From: Rhizobiaceae bacterium
GTDB taxonomy: Bacteria > Pseudomonadota > Alphaproteobacteria > Rhizobiales > Rhizobiaceae
Length of the DNA stretch: 64,000 bases
Direction of reading: 5' to 3'
NCBI GenBank assembly: GCA_014238155.1
Contig: JABABQ010000062.1
Coordinates: forward strand, 124,001 to 188,000
Positions 44,280 through 53,405 of the stretch are shown here, piece by piece (positions within the stretch are counted from its first letter, which is position 1; the number at the start of each line of letters is the position of its first letter). The notes beneath the pieces are model-generated. The model saw only the letters and a program-made list of their open reading frames with translations. It was not told the origin of the DNA and did no database searches. Both the position numbers and the translations under genes were made by a program.

Positions 44280-45641
44280 TCATGTTTTGCTTTTTTTAGC
44301 CGGTTTCGCTGCCACCACCGCGGTCGCCGTCGCCGTCGCCGTCGCCGTCGCAGGTTGGTCGTCCAGGATGCGTACTTCACGTTGCGGGAAGGGTATCTGC
44401 CAGCCCTGGGCCTGCAGGGTGCGCCAGATGATAAACAGCACGTCAGATGAAAATTTGTTTTTCCCGTCGTCAATTCCGTCGGCCCAGAATTCAACCGCAA
44501 AATCAATTCCGTTGTCGCCAAACCCTCGCAGTTCTACATCGACTGGTTCCGGTTCATTCAGTACTTGCGGATGGGTTGCCACCGCGGCGGAGATGATTTC
44601 CGGCAGCGGTTCGATATCAGTGTCATAGGCCACCGAAAATTCAACCGCATAGCGTTGGCGCGGGTCGTCGCGGGTCCAGTTGACAAAGGTCGTGGTGATG
44701 AATTTCTCGTTCGGCAGCATCACTTCTTTGCCGTCAAATGTTTCCAGCGTCGTGGATCGCATATTGATTTCTTTCAGGACACCGGCCTTGCCGTCTTCCA
44801 TCTCAATATAGTCGCCGATCGACAACGAGCGTTCCATTAGAATGATCATGCCGGAGATGAAATTGGCGGCAATCTGTTGCAGTCCAAACCCCAGTCCAAC
44901 ACCGACAGCGCCACCCAGCACGGCAAGGAGGGTCAGATCAATTCCCATCAACTGAAAGAAGACAATTCCAACGATGACAAACAGAAAGATAGTAAACAGT
45001 TTGGAAAATAAGGAGCGGGACCCGAGATCCAGTGTTTCCTGGCTGTGAATGGCATTTTGACCGGCGCTGTTGGACAGCCGCCCAGCCCAAAACAGCACGC
45101 CCCCAAATACTGCAGCTTTGAGCAGGAACAGCGCCGAAATTCGAATGTTGCCCAGTTGAAGCGCCATGTCGTCAAGGAAGGCAGAAAATTCGTCGAAGAC
45201 ACCAAACACCAGCATCAGGGCGGAGGGCAGCACGACGAAGTTGACCAGTTTTTGTAACTTGTTGGTTGTAATAAACAGTTCAACGGCAGTTTTCAGAGCA
45301 AGCACGAGTGCCAGACTCTGTGCCAGCCTGACCAGCCATGAACTGCCAGTAACCGAATCCAAAATTGGAACGATAGCGGCCAGCACCAGTACCAATAACA
45401 GTGGAGTGGTGAGATTGCGCCCGCGATATGCCATGCTTCGAAGCTGAAACATTCGGCCCTGCGCGGGTTCTGAATTGAGGAAAGGAACGTTGCGCTGAAT
45501 GATTTGGCCAAGATATTTGGCAGCCAGCCAGGCGAAAATAACACTGATGACCTGCGCATAGAATGGTGGTGATTGCAGCCACACCAGAATGGTCGCCCAG
45601 ATATCCAGAATCTGGCTTTTTAAAGTTTCAAAATAGGCCAT
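44280..45641 (-). CDS. Mechanosensitive ion channel, MscS family
   Basis: A 453-residue inner-membrane protein. Several membrane segments precede the pore-lining helix and conserved core (VLGGAVGVGLGFGLQQIAAN then FISGMIILMERSLSIGDYIE), then the beta domain (GVLKEINMRSTTLETFDGKE, MLPNEKFITTTFVNWTRDDP). These channels release solutes on hypo-osmotic shock. The protein ends in an Ala-Thr tail (PATATATATATAVVAAKPAK) encoded by a six-base tandem repeat at 44323-44352, so tail length may vary between strains. Confidence 0.9.
   Translation of the reverse strand: MAYFETLKSQILDIWATILVWLQSPPFYAQVISVIFAWLAAKYLGQIIQRNVPFLNSEPAQGRMFQLRSMAYRGRNLTTPLLLVLVLAAIVPILDSVTGSSWLVRLAQSLALVLALKTAVELFITTNKLQKLVNFVVLPSALMLVFGVFDEFSAFLDDMALQLGNIRISALFLLKAAVFGGVLFWAGRLSNSAGQNAIHSQETLDLGSRSLFSKLFTIFLFVIVGIVFFQLMGIDLTLLAVLGGAVGVGLGFGLQQIAANFISGMIILMERSLSIGDYIEMEDGKAGVLKEINMRSTTLETFDGKEVMLPNEKFITTTFVNWTRDDPRQRYAVEFSVAYDTDIEPLPEIISAAVATHPQVLNEPEPVDVELRGFGDNGIDFAVEFWADGIDDGKNKFSSDVLFIIWRTLQAQGWQIPFPQREVRILDDQPATATATATATAVVAAKPAKKSKT
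44323..44352. repeat. Hexanucleotide microsatellite (GTCGCC)n in the MscS gene
   Basis: About five near-perfect GTCGCC units lie inside the 3' end of the MscS gene, encoding alternating Ala-Thr. Unit gain or loss keeps the frame and only changes the C-terminal tail length. Confidence 0.85.
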
Positions 45642-46080
45642 CGTTTTCGTTGCCCCGGGACAAGGTTGTCAAGATTTCGGTTGCGTGCTCAGATAAATCT
45701 AACCGATGAGGTGAAATGCGAATAGTGGAGATGTGGCTGATTCGGCAAATTGCATGTTGTTTCGCGCGTGATGGAATTCAGACTATTCGATGGAGGCAAT
45801 TTTCAACTCATCTACCCCTTGGAGCGCAATTGGTTCAGGCACCTTCGATCCGGCATCATCAGTGTTTATATGCAGGTCCGATCCATGGGTGATTTCAATT
45901 TGATAGGCGACAATGACTGCCCACTTTGAATTCTGACCAATCTGGCCACGGTCGTCGATCAATTTTCAAACCACGGAACCCGATATTCTCTCCAATTTGT
46001 TGTTCAGGGACATCTGGACATGGCGGTGCTTTACCGACCGATAAAAACGAAACGACCAGGCTCTCATTCGAAAATACGAA
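45642..46080. other. Intergenic region with a possible decayed minus-strand frame
   Basis: On the minus strand, 45783 to about 45925 reads IGQNSKWAVIVAYQIEITHG then SDLHINTDDAGSKVPEPIAL and ends ELKIASIE before a stop. Just upstream the sense continues only in another frame (IGFRGLKI). This looks like the tail of a frameshifted small gene. The family is not recognised, and it may be chance. The rest holds the MscS promoter region. Confidence 0.3.
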
Positions 46081-47058
46081 TTACGGCTCGACGGGTGTTG
46101 CAGCAGGCAAATTCAGACCGCGACGTTGCATCACGTCGCGCAACATATCGGGATAATCGGTGATAATGCCGTCGACATTCAGATCCATCAATTTGTTCAT
46201 GATGGCCGGATCATTGATTGTCCATGGAATGACCGTAAGGCCAAGTGCGTGAGCTTGCTTGATCATCTTGCCATCGCCGCTCAAATCACCATAAAACGGC
46301 GACCACACCTTGCCGCCTGCAGCCTTGATCATGTTTGGCACTGAATTGTCATGGTCGCTGGCCGTGAAACCAGCCGTCCAATCGTCGCCCCCAGCGATTG
46401 TGTCCATCCATTGCTGCTGGGCGCTCAGATAGACGGTTTCAATTTCCGGAGTGATCGATTGGGAGATCTGCAGCGTACGCCAGTCAAAGGACTGAATGCT
46501 GACGCGATTGGCCAGACCAGCCTTATTAATTTCGGCAATCAGTGCTTTGGCAAAAGTTTCCGCGTCGACGGTGTCGTCCGGTTTGGTCGGGTTGATCTTG
46601 GTTTCGATGTTGAAGCGCACCGCAGTGTTGCCAGCACGATTTGCCAGTTCAAATACCTGCTGAAGAGCAGGAACGGAAATATTATCCATTCCTGTCTGTT
46701 TGGGGAATCGGGATGCTGACCGACTGCCCGGCCGATATTTCCCAACATCGAATTTTTTAAGCTGGTCAAGTGTCAGCGAGCGGATCAGCAATTTGCTTTC
46801 CAGCCAATTGCCAGATGAATCCCTGGTTAAATCTGGTTCCAGATTGGGATTATGGGTCACTACCACCACGCCGTCACTGGTGACACCCGTATCCAGCTCC
46901 AACGTCGAAACCCCGATGGACAGGGCTTTGGCGAAGGCTGGTAAGGTATTTTCGGGCGCCAGCCCACGCGCACCCCGGTGACCCTGCAAGTCGAAGGCGA
47001 AACTATTTGTTGAAGCAATAATCATACAAGCCAGCAGGCCTAAAACTCTAACAGACAT
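46081..47058 (-). CDS. ugpQ: Periplasmic glycerophosphodiester phosphodiesterase
   Basis: A 325-residue GDPD-family enzyme with signal peptide (LLACMIIASTNSFA-FD). The catalytic HR motif is in DLQGHRGARGLAPENTLPAF, metal ligands are in STLELDTGVTSDG, and the His of VVVVTHNPNLEPDLTRD completes the site. It hydrolyses glycerophosphodiesters to glycerol-3-phosphate, which the divergent ugp transporter imports. Because it is exported it resembles GlpQ in location; the symbol ugpQ reflects context, and glpQ would be equally fair. It shares a 265-base control region with ugpB. Confidence 0.85.
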   Translation of the reverse strand: MSVRVLGLLACMIIASTNSFAFDLQGHRGARGLAPENTLPAFAKALSIGVSTLELDTGVTSDGVVVVTHNPNLEPDLTRDSSGNWLESKLLIRSLTLDQLKKFDVGKYRPGSRSASRFPKQTGMDNISVPALQQVFELANRAGNTAVRFNIETKINPTKPDDTVDAETFAKALIAEINKAGLANRVSIQSFDWRTLQISQSITPEIETVYLSAQQQWMDTIAGGDDWTAGFTASDHDNSVPNMIKAAGGKVWSPFYGDLSGDGKMIKQAHALGLTVIPWTINDPAIMNKLMDLNVDGIITDYPDMLRDVMQRRGLNLPAATPVEP

Positions 47059-47250
47059 ATGACGTTTCCTTTATCAGATCCTAACAGCGACTGCGCCAGA
47101 ATTCGGCCGATTGTGCAAGAGATGAAGAGTGAGCCACTGTCGCACATTGTCTATCGTTTCGTGTCAAATAAAAAAAAATTTAAATCGGTTTGCATAGCCC
47201 TCCAAAATACCTCTAGTATTTCTACAGGATTGGAAGGCACGCAAATTCGT

Positions 47251-47268
47251 GTGTCACGTTGATGTCAT
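47251..47268 (+). promoter_or_regulatory. PHO-box-like sequence upstream of ugpB
   Basis: GTGTCACGTTGATGTCAT holds two TGTCA(C/T) half-sites exactly 11 bases apart, the arrangement bound by PhoB (consensus CTGTCAT, four bases, CTGTCAT). It ends 55 bases before the ugpB ATG. The first base of each half and the AT-richness of the spacer depart from consensus. Ugp operons are classic phosphate-starvation genes. Confidence 0.5.
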
Positions 47269-47323
47269 GTCGCTGGGCATAATCGCGCAGACAAGACGTT
47301 GATCCTCAATTTGGGAGATAATT

Positions 47324-48631
47324 ATGAAACTACAAAAATTTCTTTTGGCCGGAGCGTTTGCCTCTGCATCGCTGATGAGCAGCGCCGCCTGGGCCGCGAC
47401 CGATATTCAGTGGTGGCACGCCCATAGCGGCCGACTTGGTGAAGTTGTCAGTGAAATCGCTGCGAAATATAACGCCAGCCAGTCAACTTACAATCTGGTC
47501 GCCACCTATAAGGGCGGCTACGAGGACACGATGACTGCCGGTATTGCGGCATTTCGTGCCAAGCAGCAGCCAAATCTAATTCAGATTTTTGATGCGGGCG
47601 CTGCCACCATCATCAATGCCAAGGGCGCGACTGTGCCTGTTGCTGATTTGATGAGCAAACATGCGGGTGGTTTTGACATCACCGATTATATTGCTGGCGT
47701 TCGCTACTTCTATGCTGATTCAGACGGCAAGATGATCGGCATGCCGTTCAACTCTTCGACCCCGCTGCTGTACTATAATAAGGACGCATTTGCGAAAGCT
47801 GGCATTGCCAATCCGCCAAGCACTTGGGAAGAGCTCGAAGCAATTGCTCCCAAGCTGAAAGAGGCTGGATACACGGCCCTGGCTCAAAGCCATAGTCCCT
47901 GGATTTTCAGCGAGAATTTCCACAGCCGCCACAACATTCAACTGGCGACCGGTAACAATGGTTACGATTCAACCGACGTCAAAATTCTCTACAACAACGA
48001 CCACATGAAAATGCACTGGTCGAAGGTGAAGGAATGGCTCGATAAGGGTTGGTATGGTTTCTATGGCCGTGCCTGGGGTGATAACCAGGATGCGTTCGTT
48101 CAGAAAAAAGTTGCCATGTGGCTCGGATCTTCCGGTTCATTTGGTGGTCTGACCAAGTCAGCCGACTTCAAATTTGGTGCGTCCTTCCTGCCCTATTGGA
48201 AGAGCATTATTGCCGAGCCGAAAGGTACATTTATCGGTGGGGCTGCGCTGTTTGCCATGTCTGGAAAGTCTGAAGAGGAAAACAAGGGTGTCGCAGACTT
48301 CCTGACCTTCCTGACCCAGCCTGATATGCAGTATTTCTGGCATAAGGAGACCGGTTATGTACCGATCACCAATGCGGCATATGACCTTGCCAAATCCGAC
48401 GGCTATTACAAATCAACGCCAGATGCCGAAATTGGCATTCAGCAGTTGAACCAGCCCGGTGGTGAATGGACCAAGGGATATCGTCTTGGCTATTACGTCC
48501 AGATTCGTGACGTGATGTATAAGCATTTCGATGATATTTTCTCGGGCAAGGCGTCTGTTGACGACGCATTTAGCGCCATGGAATCAGAATCTAATGCGTT
48601 GCTGGAGCGGTTCCACGCAACCTACAACTAG
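47324..48631 (+). CDS. ugpB: sn-Glycerol-3-phosphate ABC transporter, substrate-binding protein
   Basis: A 435-residue periplasmic protein of UgpB length. The signal peptide MKLQKFLLAGAFASASLMSS then AAWA is followed by TDIQWWHAHSGRLGEVVSEI, the UgpB hallmark, and by YKGGYEDTMTAGIAAFRAKQ, MPFNSSTPLLYYNKDAF and WIFSENFHSRHN-type sequence. It binds glycerol-3-phosphate or glycerophosphodiesters. GGGAG precedes the ATG. A strong hairpin follows its stop, and a PHO-box-like site lies upstream, so it is probably the highly expressed first gene of a phosphate-controlled operon. Confidence 0.93.
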   Translation: MKLQKFLLAGAFASASLMSSAAWAATDIQWWHAHSGRLGEVVSEIAAKYNASQSTYNLVATYKGGYEDTMTAGIAAFRAKQQPNLIQIFDAGAATIINAKGATVPVADLMSKHAGGFDITDYIAGVRYFYADSDGKMIGMPFNSSTPLLYYNKDAFAKAGIANPPSTWEELEAIAPKLKEAGYTALAQSHSPWIFSENFHSRHNIQLATGNNGYDSTDVKILYNNDHMKMHWSKVKEWLDKGWYGFYGRAWGDNQDAFVQKKVAMWLGSSGSFGGLTKSADFKFGASFLPYWKSIIAEPKGTFIGGAALFAMSGKSEEENKGVADFLTFLTQPDMQYFWHKETGYVPITNAAYDLAKSDGYYKSTPDAEIGIQQLNQPGGEWTKGYRLGYYVQIRDVMYKHFDDIFSGKASVDDAFSAMESESNALLERFHATYN

Positions 48632-48641
48632 ATTGCACACT

Positions 48642-48667
48642 GCGGATGGCACTCCGGTGCCATCCGC
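48642..48667 (+). terminator. Intercistronic hairpin after ugpB
   Basis: A perfect 11-base-pair stem (GCGGATGGCAC with GTGCCATCCGC) around a TCCG loop begins 11 bases after the ugpB stop. There is no T run, so it is more likely an RNA-stabilising or partial attenuator hairpin that keeps binding-protein mRNA above permease mRNA levels. Confidence 0.7.
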
Positions 48668-48706
48668 GCCTAATTCATAATCTCTCGTCTTCCAGGGGCC
48701 TCTCAC

Positions 48707-49585
48707 ATGAAGCGCGTTCAGTTTGAACACAGCCCAATCCCCTATCTGTTTATTGCACCGCAAATCGTCATAATTGCCGTCTTCTTTTTGTGGCCAGCTG
48801 CGCAGGCAATCTATCAGTCATTTCTGCTGGAGGACGCCTTTGGGCTGTCTTCACAATTTGTCTGGTTCAAGAATTATTCTGACACTGTTTTTAGTAATTC
48901 CTGGCTGCAGGCAGCCGGGTTTACCGCAGTTTTTTCAACGCTCGTCACGCTTCTGTCATTGGCCATTGCCCTGCTGCTGGCGGTGAAAGCCAATGAGGTC
49001 ATCCACGGGGCACGTACCTATAAGACGACGTTGATGTGGGCCTATGCCATTGCCCCGCCGGTGGCCGGTCTGATGGGCAATTTGATGTTCCACCCGCTGA
49101 TTGGCGATCTCTACAAACTGATGAATGCCATCGGTTGGGATTTTGATCACAAACTAGATGCCTTTGATGCGAGCTTCGTGGTGATACTCATATCTGTTTG
49201 GAAACAGGTCAGTGTTAATTTCATCTTCTTCCTTTCTGGTCTGCAGGGCATTCCGCACTCGGTGGTGGAAGCGGCAACCATGGATTGCAAAAACGCCACG
49301 CGTCGCTTCTGGACCATCACCTTCCCGCTGCTGGCGCCGACCACCTTTTTTCTGATGGTGATTAACATCACTTATGCGTTTTTTGAAACTTTCGGCATCA
49401 TCGACACAACCACCAGAGGGGCACCGGGCGGCTCCACCAATACGCTTGTCTACAAAGTGTTTCAGGATGGTTTCCGCGGTGCTGATCTGGGAGGGTCGTC
49501 AGCCCAATCGGTTGTGTTGATGCTGGTGGTTTTGGCTCTTACCGTTCTCCAATTCCGCTTTATCGAGCGGAAAGTGCATTATTAG
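48707..49585 (+). CDS. ugpA: sn-Glycerol-3-phosphate ABC transporter, permease UgpA
   Basis: A 292-residue permease with six membrane segments, beginning PYLFIAPQIVIIAVFFLWPA. The EAA loop is VVEAATMDCKNATRRFWTIT, matching UgpA. The first 12 residues are cytoplasmic as expected. It pairs with UgpE to form the membrane channel for glycerol-3-phosphate import. It lies 75 bases after ugpB, past the hairpin, and 12 bases before ugpE. Confidence 0.92.
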   Translation: MKRVQFEHSPIPYLFIAPQIVIIAVFFLWPAAQAIYQSFLLEDAFGLSSQFVWFKNYSDTVFSNSWLQAAGFTAVFSTLVTLLSLAIALLLAVKANEVIHGARTYKTTLMWAYAIAPPVAGLMGNLMFHPLIGDLYKLMNAIGWDFDHKLDAFDASFVVILISVWKQVSVNFIFFLSGLQGIPHSVVEAATMDCKNATRRFWTITFPLLAPTTFFLMVINITYAFFETFGIIDTTTRGAPGGSTNTLVYKVFQDGFRGADLGGSSAQSVVLMLVVLALTVLQFRFIERKVHY

Positions 49586-49597
49586 GGGTGTTGTGAG

Positions 49598-50452
49598 ATG
49601 AAAAATACAAATTGGCGCCTCATCTATGCCCACACCGTGTTGATCATCGGGGTCATTTTCATGAGTTTTCCGGTCTGGGTGGCCTTTTCTACATCGACCC
49701 ACGATGACGTGACAATCCTGCGCAACGGGTTGCAGTTTTGGCCTGGCACGCATTTCTTTGAAACATATTGGGAAGTGTTGTTCGTCGAAGGCGGGGTGAT
49801 GAAGTCTGTGCTCGGCACAACCATGCTGAAAAACAGTCTCATCCTCGGCATAGGATTTGCGGTGGGCAAGGTGATCATTTCCATGCTGGCAGCCTATGCG
49901 ATTGTCTATTTCAGGTTTCGTCTCGCTGCTCCGCTGTTCTGGATCATTTTCATGACCCTGCTGTTACCGCTGGAAGTGCGTATCATTCCTTCATACGAGG
50001 TGATGGCCGGACTAAATCTTCTGGATACCCATACTGGTCTTATTGTTCCGCTTATTGCTTCGGCGACCGGCACGTTTTTCTTTCGGCAATTCTTCAGGTC
50101 GGTGCCCGAAGAATTGCTGGAAGCTGCGCGACTGGACGGTGCGACACCGTGGCGGTTCTTTGTCGATATCTTAATTCCCCTGTCCAAGACGATGATCGCG
50201 GCAATCCTGATCATCATGTTCGTGGTCGGTTGGAACCAGTATTTGTGGCCTTTGATCATGACCACAAAGGAAGAAAACTATACTCTGGTGATCGGCATCA
50301 AGCAGATCTACCAGGTCCTCGCTGAAGGCGGGGAATTGCCGCAATATCAAAAGGCATTTGCGCTGACCATTCTGGCGACATTGCCGCCGGTGCTTGTGGT
50401 GCTGGTGTTTCAGAACTGGTTCGTCAAGGGCCTCGTGGAGAGTGAAAAATAA
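49598..50452 (+). CDS. ugpE: sn-Glycerol-3-phosphate ABC transporter, permease UgpE
   Basis: A 284-residue permease with six membrane segments, the first at [20 protein letters not shown]. The EAA loop [20 protein letters not shown] and [14 protein letters not shown] are the UgpE signature. Its stop overlaps the ugpC start (TAATG). It works with UgpA. A second gene of the same type lies beyond ugpC at 51.6 kb. Confidence 0.92.
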   Translation: MKNTNWRLIYAHTVLIIGVIFMSFPVWVAFSTSTHDDVTILRNGLQFWPGTHFFETYWEVLFVEGGVMKSVLGTTMLKNSLILGIGFAVGKVIISMLAAYAIVYFRFRLAAPLFWIIFMTLLLPLEVRIIPSYEVMAGLNLLDTHTGLIVPLIASATGTFFFRQFFRSVPEELLEAARLDGATPWRFFVDILIPLSKTMIAAILIIMFVVGWNQYLWPLIMTTKEENYTLVIGIKQIYQVLAEGGELPQYQKAFALTILATLPPVLVVLVFQNWFVKGLVESEK

Positions 50453-51528
50453 TGGCTGGCGTTGAACTGACAGGCGTTCGAAAAATTTATCCCAATGGTG
50501 CGGAAGCGGTTCGTGGCGTTGATATGACGATTGAGCACGGCGAATTTATTGTTTTTGTCGGCCCCTCCGGCTGCGGCAAGTCGACATTGCTGCGCATGGT
50601 TGCCGGATTGGAAAGCATCACCGAAGGCGAGATTTCCATCGATGGCCGGATCATCAATGAAGTGTCCCCGGCTGACCGTGATGTCGCCATGGTGTTCCAG
50701 AATTACGCGCTGTATCCGCATATGACAGTGCGGGGCAATATGTCCTACGGCTTGAAAAACCGCGGTAACAGTAAAGCTGAAATCCATGAAAAAGTCGAAG
50801 AAGCAGCAAAAATGCTGCGCATTCACGACTTTCTTGATCGTCGTCCGCAACAGCTGTCTGGTGGTCAGCGGCAGCGGGTTGCCATGGGACGCGCGATTGT
50901 GCGGGAGCCCAAAGTATTTTTGTTTGACGAACCCTTGTCCAACCTGGACGCCAAGTTGCGTGTCCAGATGCGCATTGAGATCAAGCGCCTGCAACGTCGC
51001 ATGGACGTGACCAGCATCTATGTGACTCACGATCAGACTGAAGCGATGACCCTGGCTGACCGCCTGGCAGTGATCAATGACGGTCGCATTGAGCAGATGG
51101 GTGCACCACTGGAACTGTATAACAACCCGACGACCCTGTTCGTTGCGTCATTTATAGGTTCCCCGCAGATCAATCTGGTCCCGGTAGTATTTGACGGCGA
51201 CAAACTGATCAGTGGCGATATTGCCCTGTCGGGTTTTAAGGACCTGCCGACCGATGCTGATCTGGTGTTGGGTATCCGTCCGGATGACCTGACCCAGAAT
51301 GGCGAAGGCGAGGTGTCGTTGCGGGTTGATCTGGTTGAGCAGCACGGTGCTGAAAATCTGATTTATGGTGCTTTGCTGGGGGCAGCTGCTGAAGAGGGCG
51401 AGGAGACAGAAATCTGTATCAAGGTCGATCAGCAGACATTGCCGAAAATTGATGCCACGTTGAAACTGGGTGTCAATAAGTCCCGCGCTCTGGTCTTCCG
51501 GAAAGACAACGGACAACGCGTCTTGTGA
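50452..51528 (+). CDS. ugpC: sn-Glycerol-3-phosphate ABC transporter, ATPase UgpC
   Basis: A 358-residue ATPase of the MalK/UgpC group. Walker A is GPSGCGKST, the Q-loop [13 protein letters not shown], the signature [15 protein letters not shown], Walker [16 protein letters not shown] and the switch His is in [13 protein letters not shown]. The C-terminal regulatory domain begins [11 protein letters not shown] and includes [14 protein letters not shown]. It energises the UgpAE channel. It overlaps ugpE by one base and precedes an extra permease gene by 52 bases. Confidence 0.92.
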   Translation: MAGVELTGVRKIYPNGAEAVRGVDMTIEHGEFIVFVGPSGCGKSTLLRMVAGLESITEGEISIDGRIINEVSPADRDVAMVFQNYALYPHMTVRGNMSYGLKNRGNSKAEIHEKVEEAAKMLRIHDFLDRRPQQLSGGQRQRVAMGRAIVREPKVFLFDEPLSNLDAKLRVQMRIEIKRLQRRMDVTSIYVTHDQTEAMTLADRLAVINDGRIEQMGAPLELYNNPTTLFVASFIGSPQINLVPVVFDGDKLISGDIALSGFKDLPTDADLVLGIRPDDLTQNGEGEVSLRVDLVEQHGAENLIYGALLGAAAEEGEETEICIKVDQQTLPKIDATLKLGVNKSRALVFRKDNGQRVL

Positions 51529-51580
51529 CCATATTGTGCAATTGCGCCGTTAGGCACTGTATTGCAAGGGCAGATATAAC

Positions 51581-52411
51581 GTGACCACACCGCAGGCCCT
51601 GCGCAGCGGGTACAATCACCTGGTGCTGATCCTTGGGGTGATATTTCTGGTCGGGCCAATCGCATTGACCTTTCTTTCATCGACCCACACATCCGCGACA
51701 TTGGCCCGCGATAGCCTGCAGTTCAGCTGGGGCGGACATTTTCTGGATAATTACAGCCGGGTACTCACTCTTGAAGCGGGGTTCACAGATAGCGTGACCC
51801 CGCTGGCGATGTTGAAAAACTCTTTGATTGTTGGCCTTGGGGTCGCCACGCTGACGACCGGTTTCTCAATTCTGTCAGCCTATGCGGTGGTGTTTTTCCG
51901 CTTCAAGATTGCAGCACTGGTGTTCTGGCTGGTGCTGGTGACGCTGCTGTTTCCGCTGGAAGCGCGCTTTGTCAACACGTTTGAGGTGGCAGCATCGCTG
52001 GGACTGATCAATACCCATGCCGGTATTATTCTGCCGGCAGTCGCGGCGGCCATCGGCACATTCTTCTACCGTCAATACTTTTTGACATTGCCGGAAGAAT
52101 TGCTCGAAGCAGCGATTATGGATGGTACTGGCCCGGTGAAGTTTTTTATTGATTTCATCATCCCTTTGTCATGGCCCCGCACGGCTGCCATTTTTATCAT
52201 TTCATTCATGATCGGCTGGAACCAATATCTTTGGCCTTTGATGATCAGTACCGATGACAGCCTGTATACTCTGGTGCGTGGAATCAGGCTCATCGGGCCG
52301 ACTTCCGGACCGGGCATGGCGTTGGTGATCATCACCATTATTCCGCCTTTCCTTCTGCTTCTGGCGTTTCAAAAATGGGCTTTTAACACGCTTCACGTCG
52401 AGCAAAAGTGA
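51581..52411 (+). CDS. Second UgpE-like ABC permease
   Basis: A 276-residue permease with GTG start and AAGGG upstream. Membrane segments begin LVLILGVIFLVGPIALTFLS; the EAA loop EELLEAAIMDGTGPVKFFID and [14 protein letters not shown] closely follow UgpE over the same regions. Standard ugp operons end with the ATPase or a phosphodiesterase, so a second UgpE-type subunit is unusual. It may replace UgpE in an alternative channel with different specificity, or be a duplicated gene losing function, though the frame is intact and the key loop is preserved. Confidence 0.85.
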   Translation: MTTPQALRSGYNHLVLILGVIFLVGPIALTFLSSTHTSATLARDSLQFSWGGHFLDNYSRVLTLEAGFTDSVTPLAMLKNSLIVGLGVATLTTGFSILSAYAVVFFRFKIAALVFWLVLVTLLFPLEARFVNTFEVAASLGLINTHAGIILPAVAAAIGTFFYRQYFLTLPEELLEAAIMDGTGPVKFFIDFIIPLSWPRTAAIFIISFMIGWNQYLWPLMISTDDSLYTLVRGIRLIGPTSGPGMALVIITIIPPFLLLLAFQKWAFNTLHVEQK

Positions 52412-52487
52412 CTTGTAGCTGCTGCCTCTACGAGTAGACGTTAGCAGGTCACTTGAATTGAACTGCATGAAGGTTCACGAGGGGCCT

Positions 52488-53405
52488 ATGTTTACACCGC
52501 GTCCCGAAAATCCCGGCCTTGCTGCCGCATTGATTCTGCTGTCAACGGCATTCATTGCCGCCAGCATGACCTTTGCCAAGGCGTTGGCAACTGGTGCGTT
52601 TGGTCCGGAGCTGCACCCGCTGCAGGTGAGCCACGGGCGGTTTCTATCGGCTTTTCTTCTGTTCGGTTTTGCGGCACTTATTCGATGGCCTGTGTCAGGA
52701 TCTATCAACTGGAAATTGCATGTCGGCAGGTCAAGTTTCGGTTGGGCTGGTGTGACGCTGATGTTTGCATCTTTGGCCTATATTCCCATGGCAGACGCAA
52801 CTGCTATCAGCTTTCTCAACCCGGTATTTGCCATGGCGCTGGCCATCCCGTTGCTTGGCGAGAAAGTCGGACGGGTTCGGTGGGGAGCGGCGGCAATTGC
52901 CTTGGTCGGTGCAATGATCCTGTTGCGGCCAACACCGGCGAGCTTTCAACCGGGGGCGATGCTGGCGCTTGCTGCGGCTGCCGTAATCGGCATGGAACTA
53001 ATTTTCATCAAAAAACTCTCAGGACGCGAAGCACCGTTTCAGATCCTGTTCATCAACAACGCAATCGGGTTGGTAATTGCATCGCTTGCGGTGGTGTTGG
53101 TCTGGCAGGCACCAACTTTGCTTCAATGGGCTGGCCTGGCGGCAGTCGGTGTGCTGATGGCCGGTGCACAAGTCTGTTTTATCAACGGAATGGCCCGAGC
53201 AGATGCCAGTTATGTGGCACCATTTTCCTATGCTACGCTCGCCTTCGCAGCACTTTATGACTTTATCGGATTTTCAGCAGTGCCTGACTGGGTTACCTGG
53301 TTTGGAGCAGCGGTGATCTTGAGCGGTGCTGTTATGCTGGCACTGCGTGAGGCAAATCTAAAGCGTCGCAAGGCGCCGGGTCCCCGGGAAAGTCATGAAT
53401 TATAG
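52488..53405 (+). CDS. EamA/DMT-family transporter
   Basis: A 305-residue protein with about ten membrane segments arranged as two EamA repeats, one starting LAAALILLSTAFIAASMTFA and the second around GAMLALAAAAVIGMELIFI. ADATAISFLNPVFAMALAIP is the conserved end of repeat one. The ATG at 52488 has GAGGGG upstream and was preferred to an ATG 30 bases earlier. Members export small metabolites such as amino acids or cofactors. Its last 13 bases overlap the convergent gene at 53393. Confidence 0.85.
   Translation: MFTPRPENPGLAAALILLSTAFIAASMTFAKALATGAFGPELHPLQVSHGRFLSAFLLFGFAALIRWPVSGSINWKLHVGRSSFGWAGVTLMFASLAYIPMADATAISFLNPVFAMALAIPLLGEKVGRVRWGAAAIALVGAMILLRPTPASFQPGAMLALAAAAVIGMELIFIKKLSGREAPFQILFINNAIGLVIASLAVVLVWQAPTLLQWAGLAAVGVLMAGAQVCFINGMARADASYVAPFSYATLAFAALYDFIGFSAVPDWVTWFGAAVILSGAVMLALREANLKRRKAPGPRESHEL

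Noticed and set aside
44323-44352. Short tandem repeat considered as a CRISPR seed
   Set aside because: Six-base units without spacers inside a coding gene; a microsatellite.
50410-51030. 206-codon minus-strand open frame
   Set aside because: Antisense to ugpC, which has all ATPase motifs.
52685-53260. 191-codon plus-strand frame inside the EamA gene
   Set aside because: Out-of-frame shadow of the EamA gene, which has a ribosome site and membrane pattern.
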